Below, piece by piece: positions 25,973-35,423 of a stretch of 64,000 nt of DNA. Source of the stretch: a virus; the IMG/VR virus record IMGVR_UViG_3300046171_000208, positions 1-64,000 of that record. One strand, written 5' to 3'. Numbering within the stretch: the stretch's first letter is position 1; every line of letters starts with the position of its first letter. The translations under genes and the position numbers were made by a program. Under the pieces are notes generated by a model that made no database searches, had not been told where the DNA came from, and was given only the letters and a program-made list of their open reading frames with translations.

Positions 25973-28900
25973 ATGGTATTAAGTAGACTCACAAAGATAA
26001 CTGGACCTGGTGTTGCGACAGACACCAACTGGGTGGGTAATAATGCCGATTTTACTGGTATCACTACCACTGCTACATCATTTAACATTGGTGTAACAAC
26101 AATTCATTCTAATCTAATTGAAGCTCATAATATCAAATCTACAGGTATTATAACTGCAACTGGTGGATCTTTTTCAGGAAATGTTACTGCAGTTGATGGA
26201 ACTTTTACAGGTAATGTTTCAATCGCAGGTACATTAACATACGAAGACGTAACTAATATAGATTCAGTTGGTATAATTACTGCACCAGCACTCGATGTTG
26301 ATGACTTTTTAGATGTAGGAAGTAGTATAAAATTAGGTAATGCAGGTGTCATAACTGCAACAAGTTTTGTAGGTAGCGGTGCTGCCTTAACTGGTATTGA
26401 TGCAACTTCAATTAAAGACTCTGGTGGTAATGTAAAGATACAAGCACAGGCATCTGGTGCAATTCATTCTGGTGTTTCAACTTTTCAGGATATAGATGTA
26501 GATGGTCATACAAATTTAGATAATGTAAGCATAGCTGGTTTATCAACTCATAGTGAAGGGATATTTTTACCTGATAATAAGAAATTAGAATTTGGAAATA
26601 TTAGTGGAAATCCAGATTTTAGCATATATTCTAGTCCTACGTATGAACAGGGTATTATAGATTATAAACGTTCTGGAACTGGTAGAGTATTAAGAATCAG
26701 ATCCACGAATACTCAAATTGAAAACTGGAATGGTCTTGCTCCTATCGCAAAATTTGTTGGTGGAGTTGGAGTTGGTCACGTTGAGTTGAACTATGCGGGA
26801 GATAAAAAATTTGAGACTACTACTAAAGGCATCCAAGTTGGAACTGGTGTCACAATTGAAACAAACGGACAGGCAACATTCACAGGTATTGTAACTGCTT
26901 CTACTTACTATGGAGATGGAAGTAATTTAAGTAATATTACATCAACAACAATAAACAATAATGCAGATAATAGAGTAATAACTGGTTCAGGAACTGCGAA
27001 TACTTTAAATGGTGAAGCAAGTTTAACCTTTAATGGAACTGACTTGATAATGAATACTTCTGGTGGAAGAATATTTTCAACAAGAACAACTGGTGAAGCA
27101 GCATTATTATTAGGTTCAAGTAATGCTGGTGGTGCAAGATTGTACTTGGATGGTGACTCAAATGGCGATTGGTCTGGTAATGATTATGCATATATTCATC
27201 ACGATTCATCTGGCGATTTAAACATAGTTGGAGATAATCCAGCAAACGCATCAAATATTATATTTAAAACAAATACTACTACTGAAAGATTTCGCATCAC
27301 ATCAGATGGTCAAGTTCGCATCGGAAATCCAAATAATTTAGCTGCTTGGGGACAAAATAATAGATTACAAGTAGCAGGAACTGATTGGAGTACTTCTGGT
27401 GTGACCATAGCAAAAATGGCAAATGCTGGATCAGTTCCAAACTTAGTGTTTGGTGCAAGTAGAGGAACAACTCCAGGTACAGTAATCCAAAATGGTGATC
27501 GTTTAGGATATATTAGTTTTACTGGAGATGATGGAACTGATATGCACACAGTTGGTGCTGCAATAGTATCAGGAACAGATGCAGCCTCATCTTCTAACAA
27601 TATACCTGGAACTCTGCAATTCTATACAGCATCTGGTGGTAGCAATACAGAAAGACTTCGCATCACATCAGCTGGTCAATTGGTGATGGGAGCTACTACT
27701 TCAAAGGCAAAGTTTGAAATTAAAGATAATGGTTATTCATCATCTACTGTACTACAAAGAATATCAGGAGATGATGCTAACCCTTACGCACTTATTATTG
27801 CAAATGATACTTGCAATACTGCTGCTGCGTCAGGTTTACAGTTTTTTGTAAGTGACACTGGTGAACATTATGTAAGGGCAAGAGGAAGTTCAACTGCTGG
27901 TAACAATAATTTACGCTTAGTTGCTCAAAATAATGTTTTATTATATTCTGGATCAAGTGAAACTGAAAGACTTCGCATCACATCAAGTGGAAGGTTTGGT
28001 CTTAATCGATCAGCACCACATTATGCAATGCATTTGAGTCCTGCTGATGGTGAGACTCGTATTGATTTACATATGACCAATGATACTACTGGTCATAATT
28101 CTGGAGATGGTGTTCAGTTTGGTTATCAAAATACTGCTGGTGCGTATATCTGGAACTTTGAAAATACTCCTATTTACATGGCAACAAATAATGTTAAAAA
28201 ATTTGAAATTCATGCAACTGGAAGCACTCAAATATACAAGGGTGATTTATTACTTGGACCAGATAGTGTAAGTCAGATGGAAGCCACAATTAGAGCGTGG
28301 GGATGTTCATTATGGTATACTACCATTGATAGTAACTACTACCATGATAGTGGTGGAGAGTTTAGACAGTTTTATAATAAAGGATCATATAGAGGTGATA
28401 ATTACTTAACTGCTTTTAATTGTCCAATTCAATCAGGTGTCGGACCACAGAATCGAAATTTTTGGAGAGGTGCTCAATCTGATACAAGAGCAGAAGGAAG
28501 TTTAAATCTTAATGTTGGTTATAGAGGTGCTTGGTTCGCCATAAGTAGGACAGCACCAAATTACACAGGAAGTTCGTATATTTTTGATGGTAATAGTGGC
28601 GGTAGAGTCTCTATAAGTTTCGACGGATTTGGTAACAACATGGATTCAACAGAATTAAGTTTTCATGCGGGAAGCTCACCTGGACTTAATTCAGGTGATA
28701 GTACTGTAGGTGGTAGATTAGGAAATGCATCCAATGATACCACTTTAAAAATGTATGCAGTCGGTGTAAATATGGAAAATTATAATGCACCTAATAGTAA
28801 GAGAGCAGGAAATCATTTAGGTATATCTGTAATAAATGAAGATGGTACTGATTATACAGCAACTACTGCAAGTCGTTTATCAGAAAATTTAATTAATAAT

Positions 28901-29083
28901 GGTGTTGGTGGTGGCACTAATACTACTAGTGAATTTAACTGGGGAAATCGACACTCCAATGATAGGACTGCTTCTAGTGGTTTGCAATTCTCACAGATAC
29001 TATACTTCGATGATATTCAATTGAATAGTGCACAATGGGATTATCTTGAGCATTATTTCAAAGTAATGTATGGTAACGGATAA
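25973..29083 (+). CDS. Modular tail-fibre-like protein (1036 aa)
   Basis: The N-terminus MVLSRLTKITGPGVATDTNW is an anchor class of its own. Modules follow in this order: GGSFSGNVTAVDG, AGTLTYEDV, DDFLDVGSSIKLGNAGV, SGAALTGIDATSIKDSGG, DVDGHTNLDNV, NNNADNRVITGSGTAN, and four TERLRITS-G segments. The last ~300 residues hold a jelly-roll-like C-terminal domain (WYTTIDSNYYHDSGGEF, SYIFDGNSGGRVSISFDG, QWDYLEHYFKVMYGNG) that may be a concanavalin-like glycan-binding head. This end is unlike the other fibre genes here. Late boxes flank it on both sides. Confidence 0.82.
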   Translation: MVLSRLTKITGPGVATDTNWVGNNADFTGITTTATSFNIGVTTIHSNLIEAHNIKSTGIITATGGSFSGNVTAVDGTFTGNVSIAGTLTYEDVTNIDSVGIITAPALDVDDFLDVGSSIKLGNAGVITATSFVGSGAALTGIDATSIKDSGGNVKIQAQASGAIHSGVSTFQDIDVDGHTNLDNVSIAGLSTHSEGIFLPDNKKLEFGNISGNPDFSIYSSPTYEQGIIDYKRSGTGRVLRIRSTNTQIENWNGLAPIAKFVGGVGVGHVELNYAGDKKFETTTKGIQVGTGVTIETNGQATFTGIVTASTYYGDGSNLSNITSTTINNNADNRVITGSGTANTLNGEASLTFNGTDLIMNTSGGRIFSTRTTGEAALLLGSSNAGGARLYLDGDSNGDWSGNDYAYIHHDSSGDLNIVGDNPANASNIIFKTNTTTERFRITSDGQVRIGNPNNLAAWGQNNRLQVAGTDWSTSGVTIAKMANAGSVPNLVFGASRGTTPGTVIQNGDRLGYISFTGDDGTDMHTVGAAIVSGTDAASSSNNIPGTLQFYTASGGSNTERLRITSAGQLVMGATTSKAKFEIKDNGYSSSTVLQRISGDDANPYALIIANDTCNTAAASGLQFFVSDTGEHYVRARGSSTAGNNNLRLVAQNNVLLYSGSSETERLRITSSGRFGLNRSAPHYAMHLSPADGETRIDLHMTNDTTGHNSGDGVQFGYQNTAGAYIWNFENTPIYMATNNVKKFEIHATGSTQIYKGDLLLGPDSVSQMEATIRAWGCSLWYTTIDSNYYHDSGGEFRQFYNKGSYRGDNYLTAFNCPIQSGVGPQNRNFWRGAQSDTRAEGSLNLNVGYRGAWFAISRTAPNYTGSSYIFDGNSGGRVSISFDGFGNNMDSTELSFHAGSSPGLNSGDSTVGGRLGNASNDTTLKMYAVGVNMENYNAPNSKRAGNHLGISVINEDGTDYTATTASRLSENLINNGVGGGTNTTSEFNWGNRHSNDRTASSGLQFSQILYFDDIQLNSAQWDYLEHYFKVMYGNG

Positions 29084-29100
29084 ATAACTAAAAAGCAATA

Positions 29101-30000
29101 ATGGCATTCACCAGGATACTTGGTCCAGGTATTCATACCGCATCCAATATAAACAGTCACAATATAAATTCGACAGGTATTATCACTGCGACTGCTTTTG
29201 TTGGAAACTTAACTGGAAATGTAACTGGTGGTGCTAGTAGTATTACAGGTAGTCCATCTGTATCTTTAGGAAATGTAAATGCAGGGATTGCTACATTTAC
29301 AGGAGCACTAACAGGAACCACTGCAAACTTTAGTGGTAATGTAAGTGTTGGTGGAGTCTTAACATATGAAGATGTCAAGAACGTAGATTCTCTTGGTATC
29401 ATTACAGCAAGGTCAGGTGTAGATGTAGATGACTTTTTAGATGTAGGAAGTAATATAAAGTTAGGAAACTCTGGTGTTATCACTGCCACAACATTTAAAG
29501 GTGATGGTGACTTTGTAGAGTTAGATGTAGATGGTCATACTAATCTTGATAATGTAAGTATTGCTGGAGTTGCAACAGCAACATTATTCAGTGGTGCTTC
29601 ACAAATAGGTATTCAATCTGCAGGTACTCAAATTGGTGCTGGTATTACTCAACTTAATTTTGTAGGAACAGGTAATACATTTGCAGTCAATGGAACCACA
29701 GTAGATATTAGTATTGCAGGTGGTGGTGGAGGAACTGGTGCTGGTGGAACTTGGAGTACATACACTGCTGGTATTGCAACCACTAAATCAGTTGGAGTTA
29801 ACACATCAAATCTTGATGATACTGATCTAACTGGTATTGGTAATTCATTCAAAGGATTATACATAAGCAATGGAATGATTGTTCATGATAATGTGTTGAA
29901 TGGCAATCATTATATTGGCACATCAATGAATGGTTTAATGGCAGGTCCAGTAACTATTGATGGTAATCTTGAAATTGACGGTAATTATGTCGTCGTATAA
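29101..30000 (+). CDS. Modular tail-fibre-like protein (299 aa)
   Basis: A short fibre with the HNINSTGI N-terminal class shared with the 18615 gene, then GGVLTYEDV, DDFLDVGSNIKLGNSGV and DVDGHTNLDNV modules. It has a glycine-rich hinge (GGGGGTGAGGTWSTYTAG) and a short end domain (NGNHYIGTSMNGLMAGPVTI to YVVV). The end resembles C-terminal segments of many cyanophage structural proteins. It starts 22 bp after a GATAAATA box. Confidence 0.8.
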   Translation: MAFTRILGPGIHTASNINSHNINSTGIITATAFVGNLTGNVTGGASSITGSPSVSLGNVNAGIATFTGALTGTTANFSGNVSVGGVLTYEDVKNVDSLGIITARSGVDVDDFLDVGSNIKLGNSGVITATTFKGDGDFVELDVDGHTNLDNVSIAGVATATLFSGASQIGIQSAGTQIGAGITQLNFVGTGNTFAVNGTTVDISIAGGGGGTGAGGTWSTYTAGIATTKSVGVNTSNLDDTDLTGIGNSFKGLYISNGMIVHDNVLNGNHYIGTSMNGLMAGPVTIDGNLEIDGNYVVV

Positions 30001-30019
30001 TAAATAAAAATAAAATCAT

Positions 30020-32293
30020 ATGTCAGCGATAAGTCAAAAAAGTATATCTGGTATCACGAGTATCACATCCCCTGCAGGTACTGATGATCAAATTTCGCTG
30101 CATACAAGTAATACAAACGAAGCATTAAAGATAGATGGTGCTGGTAATATTCATATTCATAACCACGTTAGTACAACTGGTATATCTTCAGCATCTAATT
30201 TTAAAACAGGTACATCTGACTTACACTCAGCTGGTCTTAATGTAGCATATGCTGATGTAGATGATTTTGTAGATGTAGGTAGTAATATAAAATTAGGAAA
30301 TGCAGGTGTCATAACTGCAACCTCATTCGTAGGAGATGGTTCTGACTTAACAAATCTACCTGCTGGATTAGGAACAGCATTAAGTGCGACTGCAACAAGT
30401 CCTCTTAATAAAATGTACTACACCAATCAAGTTCTTGGTGTTCCTTCTTCTATAACAGTTGATGTTCCAGCATCTGCATCAAAAGCATATACACAGTATG
30501 CAGATATTAAAGTTGAGAGTAGTGCTGATTTAATCGTTGCTGAAGGAGATGATTTAATACCTGATGTTTTAGGACTAGCAGACTTTGGAACCTTTGGTGG
30601 TGGTGCAAGTGCTGGTAGAATCAGAGTCAATTCAATATCAAATGCTGCGAATGATGGATCACCCACAGTTCAAAAAGGATTAGTTGTCACTGGAGTTACA
30701 ACTTCAACATCATTCAGTGGAAGTGGTGCAAACTTAACAAGTTTACCTGCTGGTCAACTTACTGGCACAGTTGCTGATGCTAGAATATCTACATTAACTG
30801 CATCAAAACTTTCAGGTGCTTTACCTGCAATTAGTGGTGCAAACTTAACTTCATTGCCATCACAGTTAACATTATCTAACAATGCCGACAACAGAGTAAT
30901 TACTGGTGGTAGTGGTGTTAATTTAAATGGTGAATCTACTCTTACATTTAATGGAACACAACTTCATGTAAATGCAGGTGCTGGTTCTAATGTACAAGTT
31001 GATGGAACTGGAAGTTATGGGCAGTTTGCTGGTGTAAAAGTATGGATGGGTTTAAATAGTCTTGCTCATAATACTGCTGTTGGAAATGGTGCATTAGGTA
31101 GTGCGACTGGTGGTGATGACTGCACCGCTATTGGCCATAATGCATATCAGAACGGAACTTCTGGAACAGACAATACAGCTATTGGTTCACATTGTATGGT
31201 CGGAACCGTTACAGGAAGTAGAAATGCTGGATTGGGCCATGGTGCATTAAATAAACTAACTTCTGGATATGACAATACTGGGTTGGGAAGACTTGCTGGA
31301 CTTGAGATGCTAGGTGGATATCAGAATACATATATGGGCTCTTCTGCAGGTGAAAAAACAATCGGAGCAAATAATAATACATTTTTAGGCTTTAAAGCAG
31401 GTATTGATATTACTAATTCTGGAAATCAGAATGTAGCAGTGGGATCTTATGCCTTTAATAAACAAACTGAAACAAGTTTTAATGTAGCAGTGGGTGCCTA
31501 TTCACAAGCTTATAGTAGTGGAGTGGGTGCTGGAAATAATGTTTCTGTTGGTCATGAGGCTCTTAGAGGTGCGAGTAATGCCTCTCCTCTAACAGGAGGT
31601 AGAAATGTTGCAATCGGTAGGGGATGTATGGAGGATTGCCGAAGTGGATATAGAAATACTGCGATTGGCTGGGAGTCATTAAGAAATATAAACACTGGAT
31701 ATGAAAATGTCTGCTTGGGATATGAAGCTGGACGCACAATTAGTACGGGAAATGAGAATATTCTGATTGGAGCTTCAGCAGCACCCTCTTCTACTAGTGT
31801 AAGTAGAGAGATGTTCATAGGTAATGCTACCTCTGGAAATGGTGCTAATACTTTTTATGTTCACTCAACAAGCGGAGCATATAACGGAACTAATAACGCA
31901 AACTGGAACCAAACATCTGATCAAAGAATTAAAAAAAATATAACAAATTATGATGTTGGTTTATCAATCATTAACCAGTTACAGGTAAGAAACTTTGAAT
32001 ATAAAACCAAAGATGAAATTAAGTCTGCAAATCCAGAATTGACTGACGCACTCCAAAGTATGGAAAATGTGTTAGACATTTCAGGTGTGCAGAAAGGATT
32101 AATCGCACAGGAAGCTGAGGCAGTCTCATCTGCTTTCGTGACTACACCATCCACAGGAGTTAAAGCGTTAGTTCCTGATGAAATATTTTGGCATATGCTT
32201 AACTCAATTAAAGAACTGTCAGCAAAGAATGATGCTTTGGAGGCAAGAATTCAAACTCTTGAAACAAAGGTCGCTGCCCTTGAGGGTTCATAA
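30020..32293 (+). CDS. Tail-fibre protein with YadA-head-like repeats and S74 end (757 aa)
   Basis: After fibre modules, residues about 350-595 form at least ten turns of a left-handed beta-roll like the YadA adhesin head (NTAVGNGALG, CTAIGHNAYQ, NTYMGSSAGE, NVAVGSYAFN, NVCLGYEAGR). The last ~125 residues are an S74 intramolecular chaperone: TSDQRIKKNI with the S and K of the self-cleaving site, FEYKTKDE, KGLIAQEAEAV and a final coiled coil. This indicates a trimeric adhesin whose end is cut off after folding. A CATAAATA box overlaps its stop. Confidence 0.87.
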   Translation: MSAISQKSISGITSITSPAGTDDQISLHTSNTNEALKIDGAGNIHIHNHVSTTGISSASNFKTGTSDLHSAGLNVAYADVDDFVDVGSNIKLGNAGVITATSFVGDGSDLTNLPAGLGTALSATATSPLNKMYYTNQVLGVPSSITVDVPASASKAYTQYADIKVESSADLIVAEGDDLIPDVLGLADFGTFGGGASAGRIRVNSISNAANDGSPTVQKGLVVTGVTTSTSFSGSGANLTSLPAGQLTGTVADARISTLTASKLSGALPAISGANLTSLPSQLTLSNNADNRVITGGSGVNLNGESTLTFNGTQLHVNAGAGSNVQVDGTGSYGQFAGVKVWMGLNSLAHNTAVGNGALGSATGGDDCTAIGHNAYQNGTSGTDNTAIGSHCMVGTVTGSRNAGLGHGALNKLTSGYDNTGLGRLAGLEMLGGYQNTYMGSSAGEKTIGANNNTFLGFKAGIDITNSGNQNVAVGSYAFNKQTETSFNVAVGAYSQAYSSGVGAGNNVSVGHEALRGASNASPLTGGRNVAIGRGCMEDCRSGYRNTAIGWESLRNINTGYENVCLGYEAGRTISTGNENILIGASAAPSSTSVSREMFIGNATSGNGANTFYVHSTSGAYNGTNNANWNQTSDQRIKKNITNYDVGLSIINQLQVRNFEYKTKDEIKSANPELTDALQSMENVLDISGVQKGLIAQEAEAVSSAFVTTPSTGVKALVPDEIFWHMLNSIKELSAKNDALEARIQTLETKVAALEGS

Positions 32294-32309
32294 ATAATCA
32301 AAAAGTAAT

Positions 32310-33812
32310 ATGTCCAGAATACGAACTAATCTAATAACAAATAGAATGGCAAACGGTGCCCCTACCGTTTCCAATGGATTAGTCATATCTGGAGTTACAA
32401 CCTCTACAAATGTTTCAGTTGCTAGTTCAGTAACTGCGACAACTTTTTATGGCAGTGGTGCAAATTTAACTGGTATCACCCAGACAACAATCAATAATAA
32501 TGCAGACAATAGAGTTATAACTGGATCTGGAACTGCAAATACATTAGAAGGTGAAGCAACCTTAACATATAATAGTGGCACTATGTTCCTTTCAAATAGT
32601 GGAGGAGATGCATATTTAAAATTATCAAGAAATGCATCTGTATCTGATGGAACAGCGATAGGTACAATTGATTTTTGTAATAATACTGGTAATACAACCA
32701 ATGCTAGAGTTGCTGCATATGCTAGTGGGGGAAGTAATGTTGGAGGACACCTATACATTGAAACCAGAGACCCATCTAATTCAACACTAAGTGAAAGACT
32801 TCGCATCACATCAGACGGAAAATTTGGTATTGGCATAAATTCTCCTGACCAGACAGTTCATATTCATAAAGGTAGTGCTGGAAGTATAGATTCTTCAACC
32901 GCTAGTGTTCTAACTTTAGAAAATAACACTACTGCAGTTTTACAATTTTTGACTCCAAATAATGTTTCTGCACAATTGCGTTTTGGTGATCCACAAGATA
33001 ATGGTGCTGGATTTATTGACTACAGCCATTCTTCAAATACGATGGCTTTCGGAGTGTATGGTCCAACAAGAATGCAACTTGATAGTAATGGTCATTTAGG
33101 ATTAGATGTAGCGAGTACTACTCAACTTGCTAATAGTAAAATACTAACACTTAGACCAGGTAATGATGATGGTATAAGATTTGTAAGACCAGGTGATAGT
33201 AGTAATAGTCCAAATATACATTTAGATTTGACCACAACAACATCTGGTAGTGCTTTCCCAAGTGGTGAAGCATATACAACTAAGTATAAGACTACAAATT
33301 GTGACCAGATATTTGAAACTTATGAAGGTGGTGGAACTGGTGGTAATATTTCATTCAGAACTCAAAGTTCTAGTGGTGAATCACTTCGCATTAACAAAGA
33401 TGGACAAGTAACACAACCAGCTCAACCATCATTTGCTGCATATAGAAACCAAGATGGTTACGGTTTGAATAATGAAGTATTTCCATTCAACGTAACTAGA
33501 CATAATACTGGTAGTCATTTTAATACAGGAAATCATAGATTTACTGCACCAGTAGCTGGAAGATATTTATTTACATTTTATTCAATTCTTAATACTCAAA
33601 TTAATAGTGGAGTTTATTCTTTTAGAGTTAATAACTCTACAAGTTATGGACATAATGTTCACTTTACTACTGTTAATGGTAATTGGGATCATGTATCCAC
33701 TTCACAAATAATGAATCTTAATTCAAATGATTATGTAACACTGTGGAGTAACTCAAACATAAACTGGCATGGTAATGGTTGGCAGATATTCTGCGGTGAA
33801 CTTCTCTCATAA
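32310..33812 (+). CDS. Tail-fibre protein with C1q-like head (500 aa)
   Basis: The N-terminal class MSRIRTNLITNRMANGAPTV then NGLVISGVTTST is shared with the next gene. Shaft modules include NNNADNRVITGSGTAN and SERLRITSDGKFGI. The last ~135 residues are a C1q/TNF-like jelly roll: PSFAAYRNQDG, FNTGNHRFTAPVAGRYLFTFY, NDYVTLWSNSNINWHGNGW. Such trimeric heads often bind surface ligands. The same head is duplicated in the following gene with high DNA identity. Confidence 0.83.
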   Translation: MSRIRTNLITNRMANGAPTVSNGLVISGVTTSTNVSVASSVTATTFYGSGANLTGITQTTINNNADNRVITGSGTANTLEGEATLTYNSGTMFLSNSGGDAYLKLSRNASVSDGTAIGTIDFCNNTGNTTNARVAAYASGGSNVGGHLYIETRDPSNSTLSERLRITSDGKFGIGINSPDQTVHIHKGSAGSIDSSTASVLTLENNTTAVLQFLTPNNVSAQLRFGDPQDNGAGFIDYSHSSNTMAFGVYGPTRMQLDSNGHLGLDVASTTQLANSKILTLRPGNDDGIRFVRPGDSSNSPNIHLDLTTTTSGSAFPSGEAYTTKYKTTNCDQIFETYEGGGTGGNISFRTQSSSGESLRINKDGQVTQPAQPSFAAYRNQDGYGLNNEVFPFNVTRHNTGSHFNTGNHRFTAPVAGRYLFTFYSILNTQINSGVYSFRVNNSTSYGHNVHFTTVNGNWDHVSTSQIMNLNSNDYVTLWSNSNINWHGNGWQIFCGELLS

Positions 33813-35118
33813 ATATTCAAAAATAATATGTCCAGAATAAGAGCAAACCAAATAACAAATCAGTCTGCGGATGGAGCACCTACCGTTCAGAATGGTCTTG
33901 TAATTTCTGGTGTGACAACCTCTACAACTTTCTCTGGTTCTGGTGCAAGTTTAACTAATATACCATCAGCACAATTAACTGGTGCATTGCCAGCGATTAG
34001 TGGTGCAAACTTAACTGGTATCACCCAGACAGCAATAAACAATAATGCTGATAATAGATTAATTACTGGTTCAGGAACTGCAAATACTTTAGAAGGTGAA
34101 GCAACTTTAACTTTTACCAATTCTGGTTCAGCTGGTCAACTAAATTTAAAGAGGTCAACTTCAACTGATCAAGAAACAATTTTCTATTATAGTTCAAGTA
34201 ATTTAGAGATTGAAACTAGAGAAGCAACTGGTATAAAACTTAAAACAAATAAAAGTGATAGAGTTAACATCACAGCAACTGGTCAAGTTCAACTTCCAGT
34301 AAATGGTCAACAATTAACTTGGGGTGCATCCCAACAGATGAAGTTCTACTATGAGAATAGTGAAGAACGTATGTATCTACAAGGTGATGGTGCATATGGT
34401 TTTGCCTTCAGAGTTAATAGTGGAAATCGCATAGAAATTAGTAAGACCTACTGGTGATGTAACTATGCAAGGTGCATCTGGTAGAAACTTCCTGTGGGAT
34501 AATTCAGATGCAAGTTTATATCTAACTGATAGTGGTTCTGGTGCGAGTGCTAGACTTAAAATAGGATCTGGTCAAGACCTTCAACTATATCACGATGTTG
34601 GTGGAGCAAATCATATAACTTGTGCTACTAACCAAGAGTTAAAAATTTCAGCAAATAAACATACATTTTATGATTATAGTGGTGTTACTAAAAGAATGGA
34701 AATCAATGCCTCTGGACAAGTAACACAATCAGCTCAACCATCATTTGCTGTATATAGAAACCAAGATGGTCATACGTTGAATAATGAAGTATTTCCATTC
34801 AACACAGCAAGATATAATATTGGTAGTCATTTTAATACAGGAAATCATAGATTTACTGCACCAGTCGCTGGAAGATATTTGTTTAATTTTTATTCAATTT
34901 ATAATACAGGTGGTTCATCTCATCAAATTGCATACAGAGTTAATAACTCTACAAGTCAAGGGATGTTAATTCATTTTTCTCACGCTGGTGGTTGGGATTA
35001 TGTATCCTATAGTCAAATGTTTAATCTTAATGCAAATGATTACGTAACAATGTGGAGTACTTCAAACATTAACTGGCATGGTAATAGTTGGCAACTATTC
35101 TGTGGTGAACTCCTCTCA
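33414..35118 (+). repeat. Direct duplication of the C1q-head coding region
   Basis: Bases 33409-33812 and 34718-35121 encode the same head. Long runs are nearly identical, for example around AACCATCATTTGCTG, GGAAATCATAGATTTACTGC and TCAAACAT-AACTGGCATGG. Differences cluster in short surface stretches such as ILNTQINSGVYSF against IYNTGGSSHQIAY. The coordinates given span both copies. Confidence 0.85.
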
Positions 35119-35121
35119 TAA
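33828..35121 (+). pseudogene. Second C1q-headed tail-fibre gene, split by a one-base shift
   Basis: The frame from 33828 gives MSRIRANQITNQSADGAPTV and fibre modules, then stops at 34457 after GNRIEISKTYW. A second frame from upstream of 34465 continues as RPTGDVTMQGASGRNFLWD, a segment that normally follows R-I-E/D-x in these proteins, and runs to the C1q-like head and a stop at 35121. Removing one A in AGTAAGACC near 34443 joins them as EIS-RPTGDVTM, giving about 430 residues. Without repair only a headless N-terminal fragment (209 aa) and a C-terminal head (218 aa from ATG 34465) could be made. Confidence 0.78.
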
Positions 35122-35159
35122 ATACCACAGTATAAATAAACAAAAGACTTTATTTTAAA

Positions 35160-35405
35160 ATGATACATACAAGTTATTCAGTCGGCATTACAACAGGTGA
35201 ATATAAAGCACTTCAGTATGTAATGATTGATCAAAAGGAATGGATTGAAAATGCAATCCAAAATCGTGCAAGAATTGCAACGGTTGAAATACAGAATCTT
35301 TATACTCAATATAAAATCAACAAAGGTGAAGCAATCACTGCAGTTGGAAGTACAGCAATTATCGAAGCAGCATATAGTGAGGGTGTGATAGGTATTGCCA
35401 CATAA
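35160..35405 (+). CDS. Small conserved structural-region protein (81 aa)
   Basis: An 81-residue, mostly helical protein (YKALQYVMIDQKEWIENAIQNRARIATVEIQNL) of a type found among fibre genes in cyanophages. TATAAATA at 35131-35138 is a full T4 late box 29 bp before its ATG, and the stop lies in the next CATAAATA box. Function unknown. Confidence 0.65.
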   Translation: MIHTSYSVGITTGEYKALQYVMIDQKEWIENAIQNRARIATVEIQNLYTQYKINKGEAITAVGSTAIIEAAYSEGVIGIAT

Positions 35406-35423
35406 ATAATCAGAAAGATATAA

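Noticed and set aside
30427-30666. 79-residue minus-strand frame in the YadA-like fibre gene
   Set aside because: It is the complement of the plus-strand coding sequence without a ribosome binding site or neighbours on that strand.
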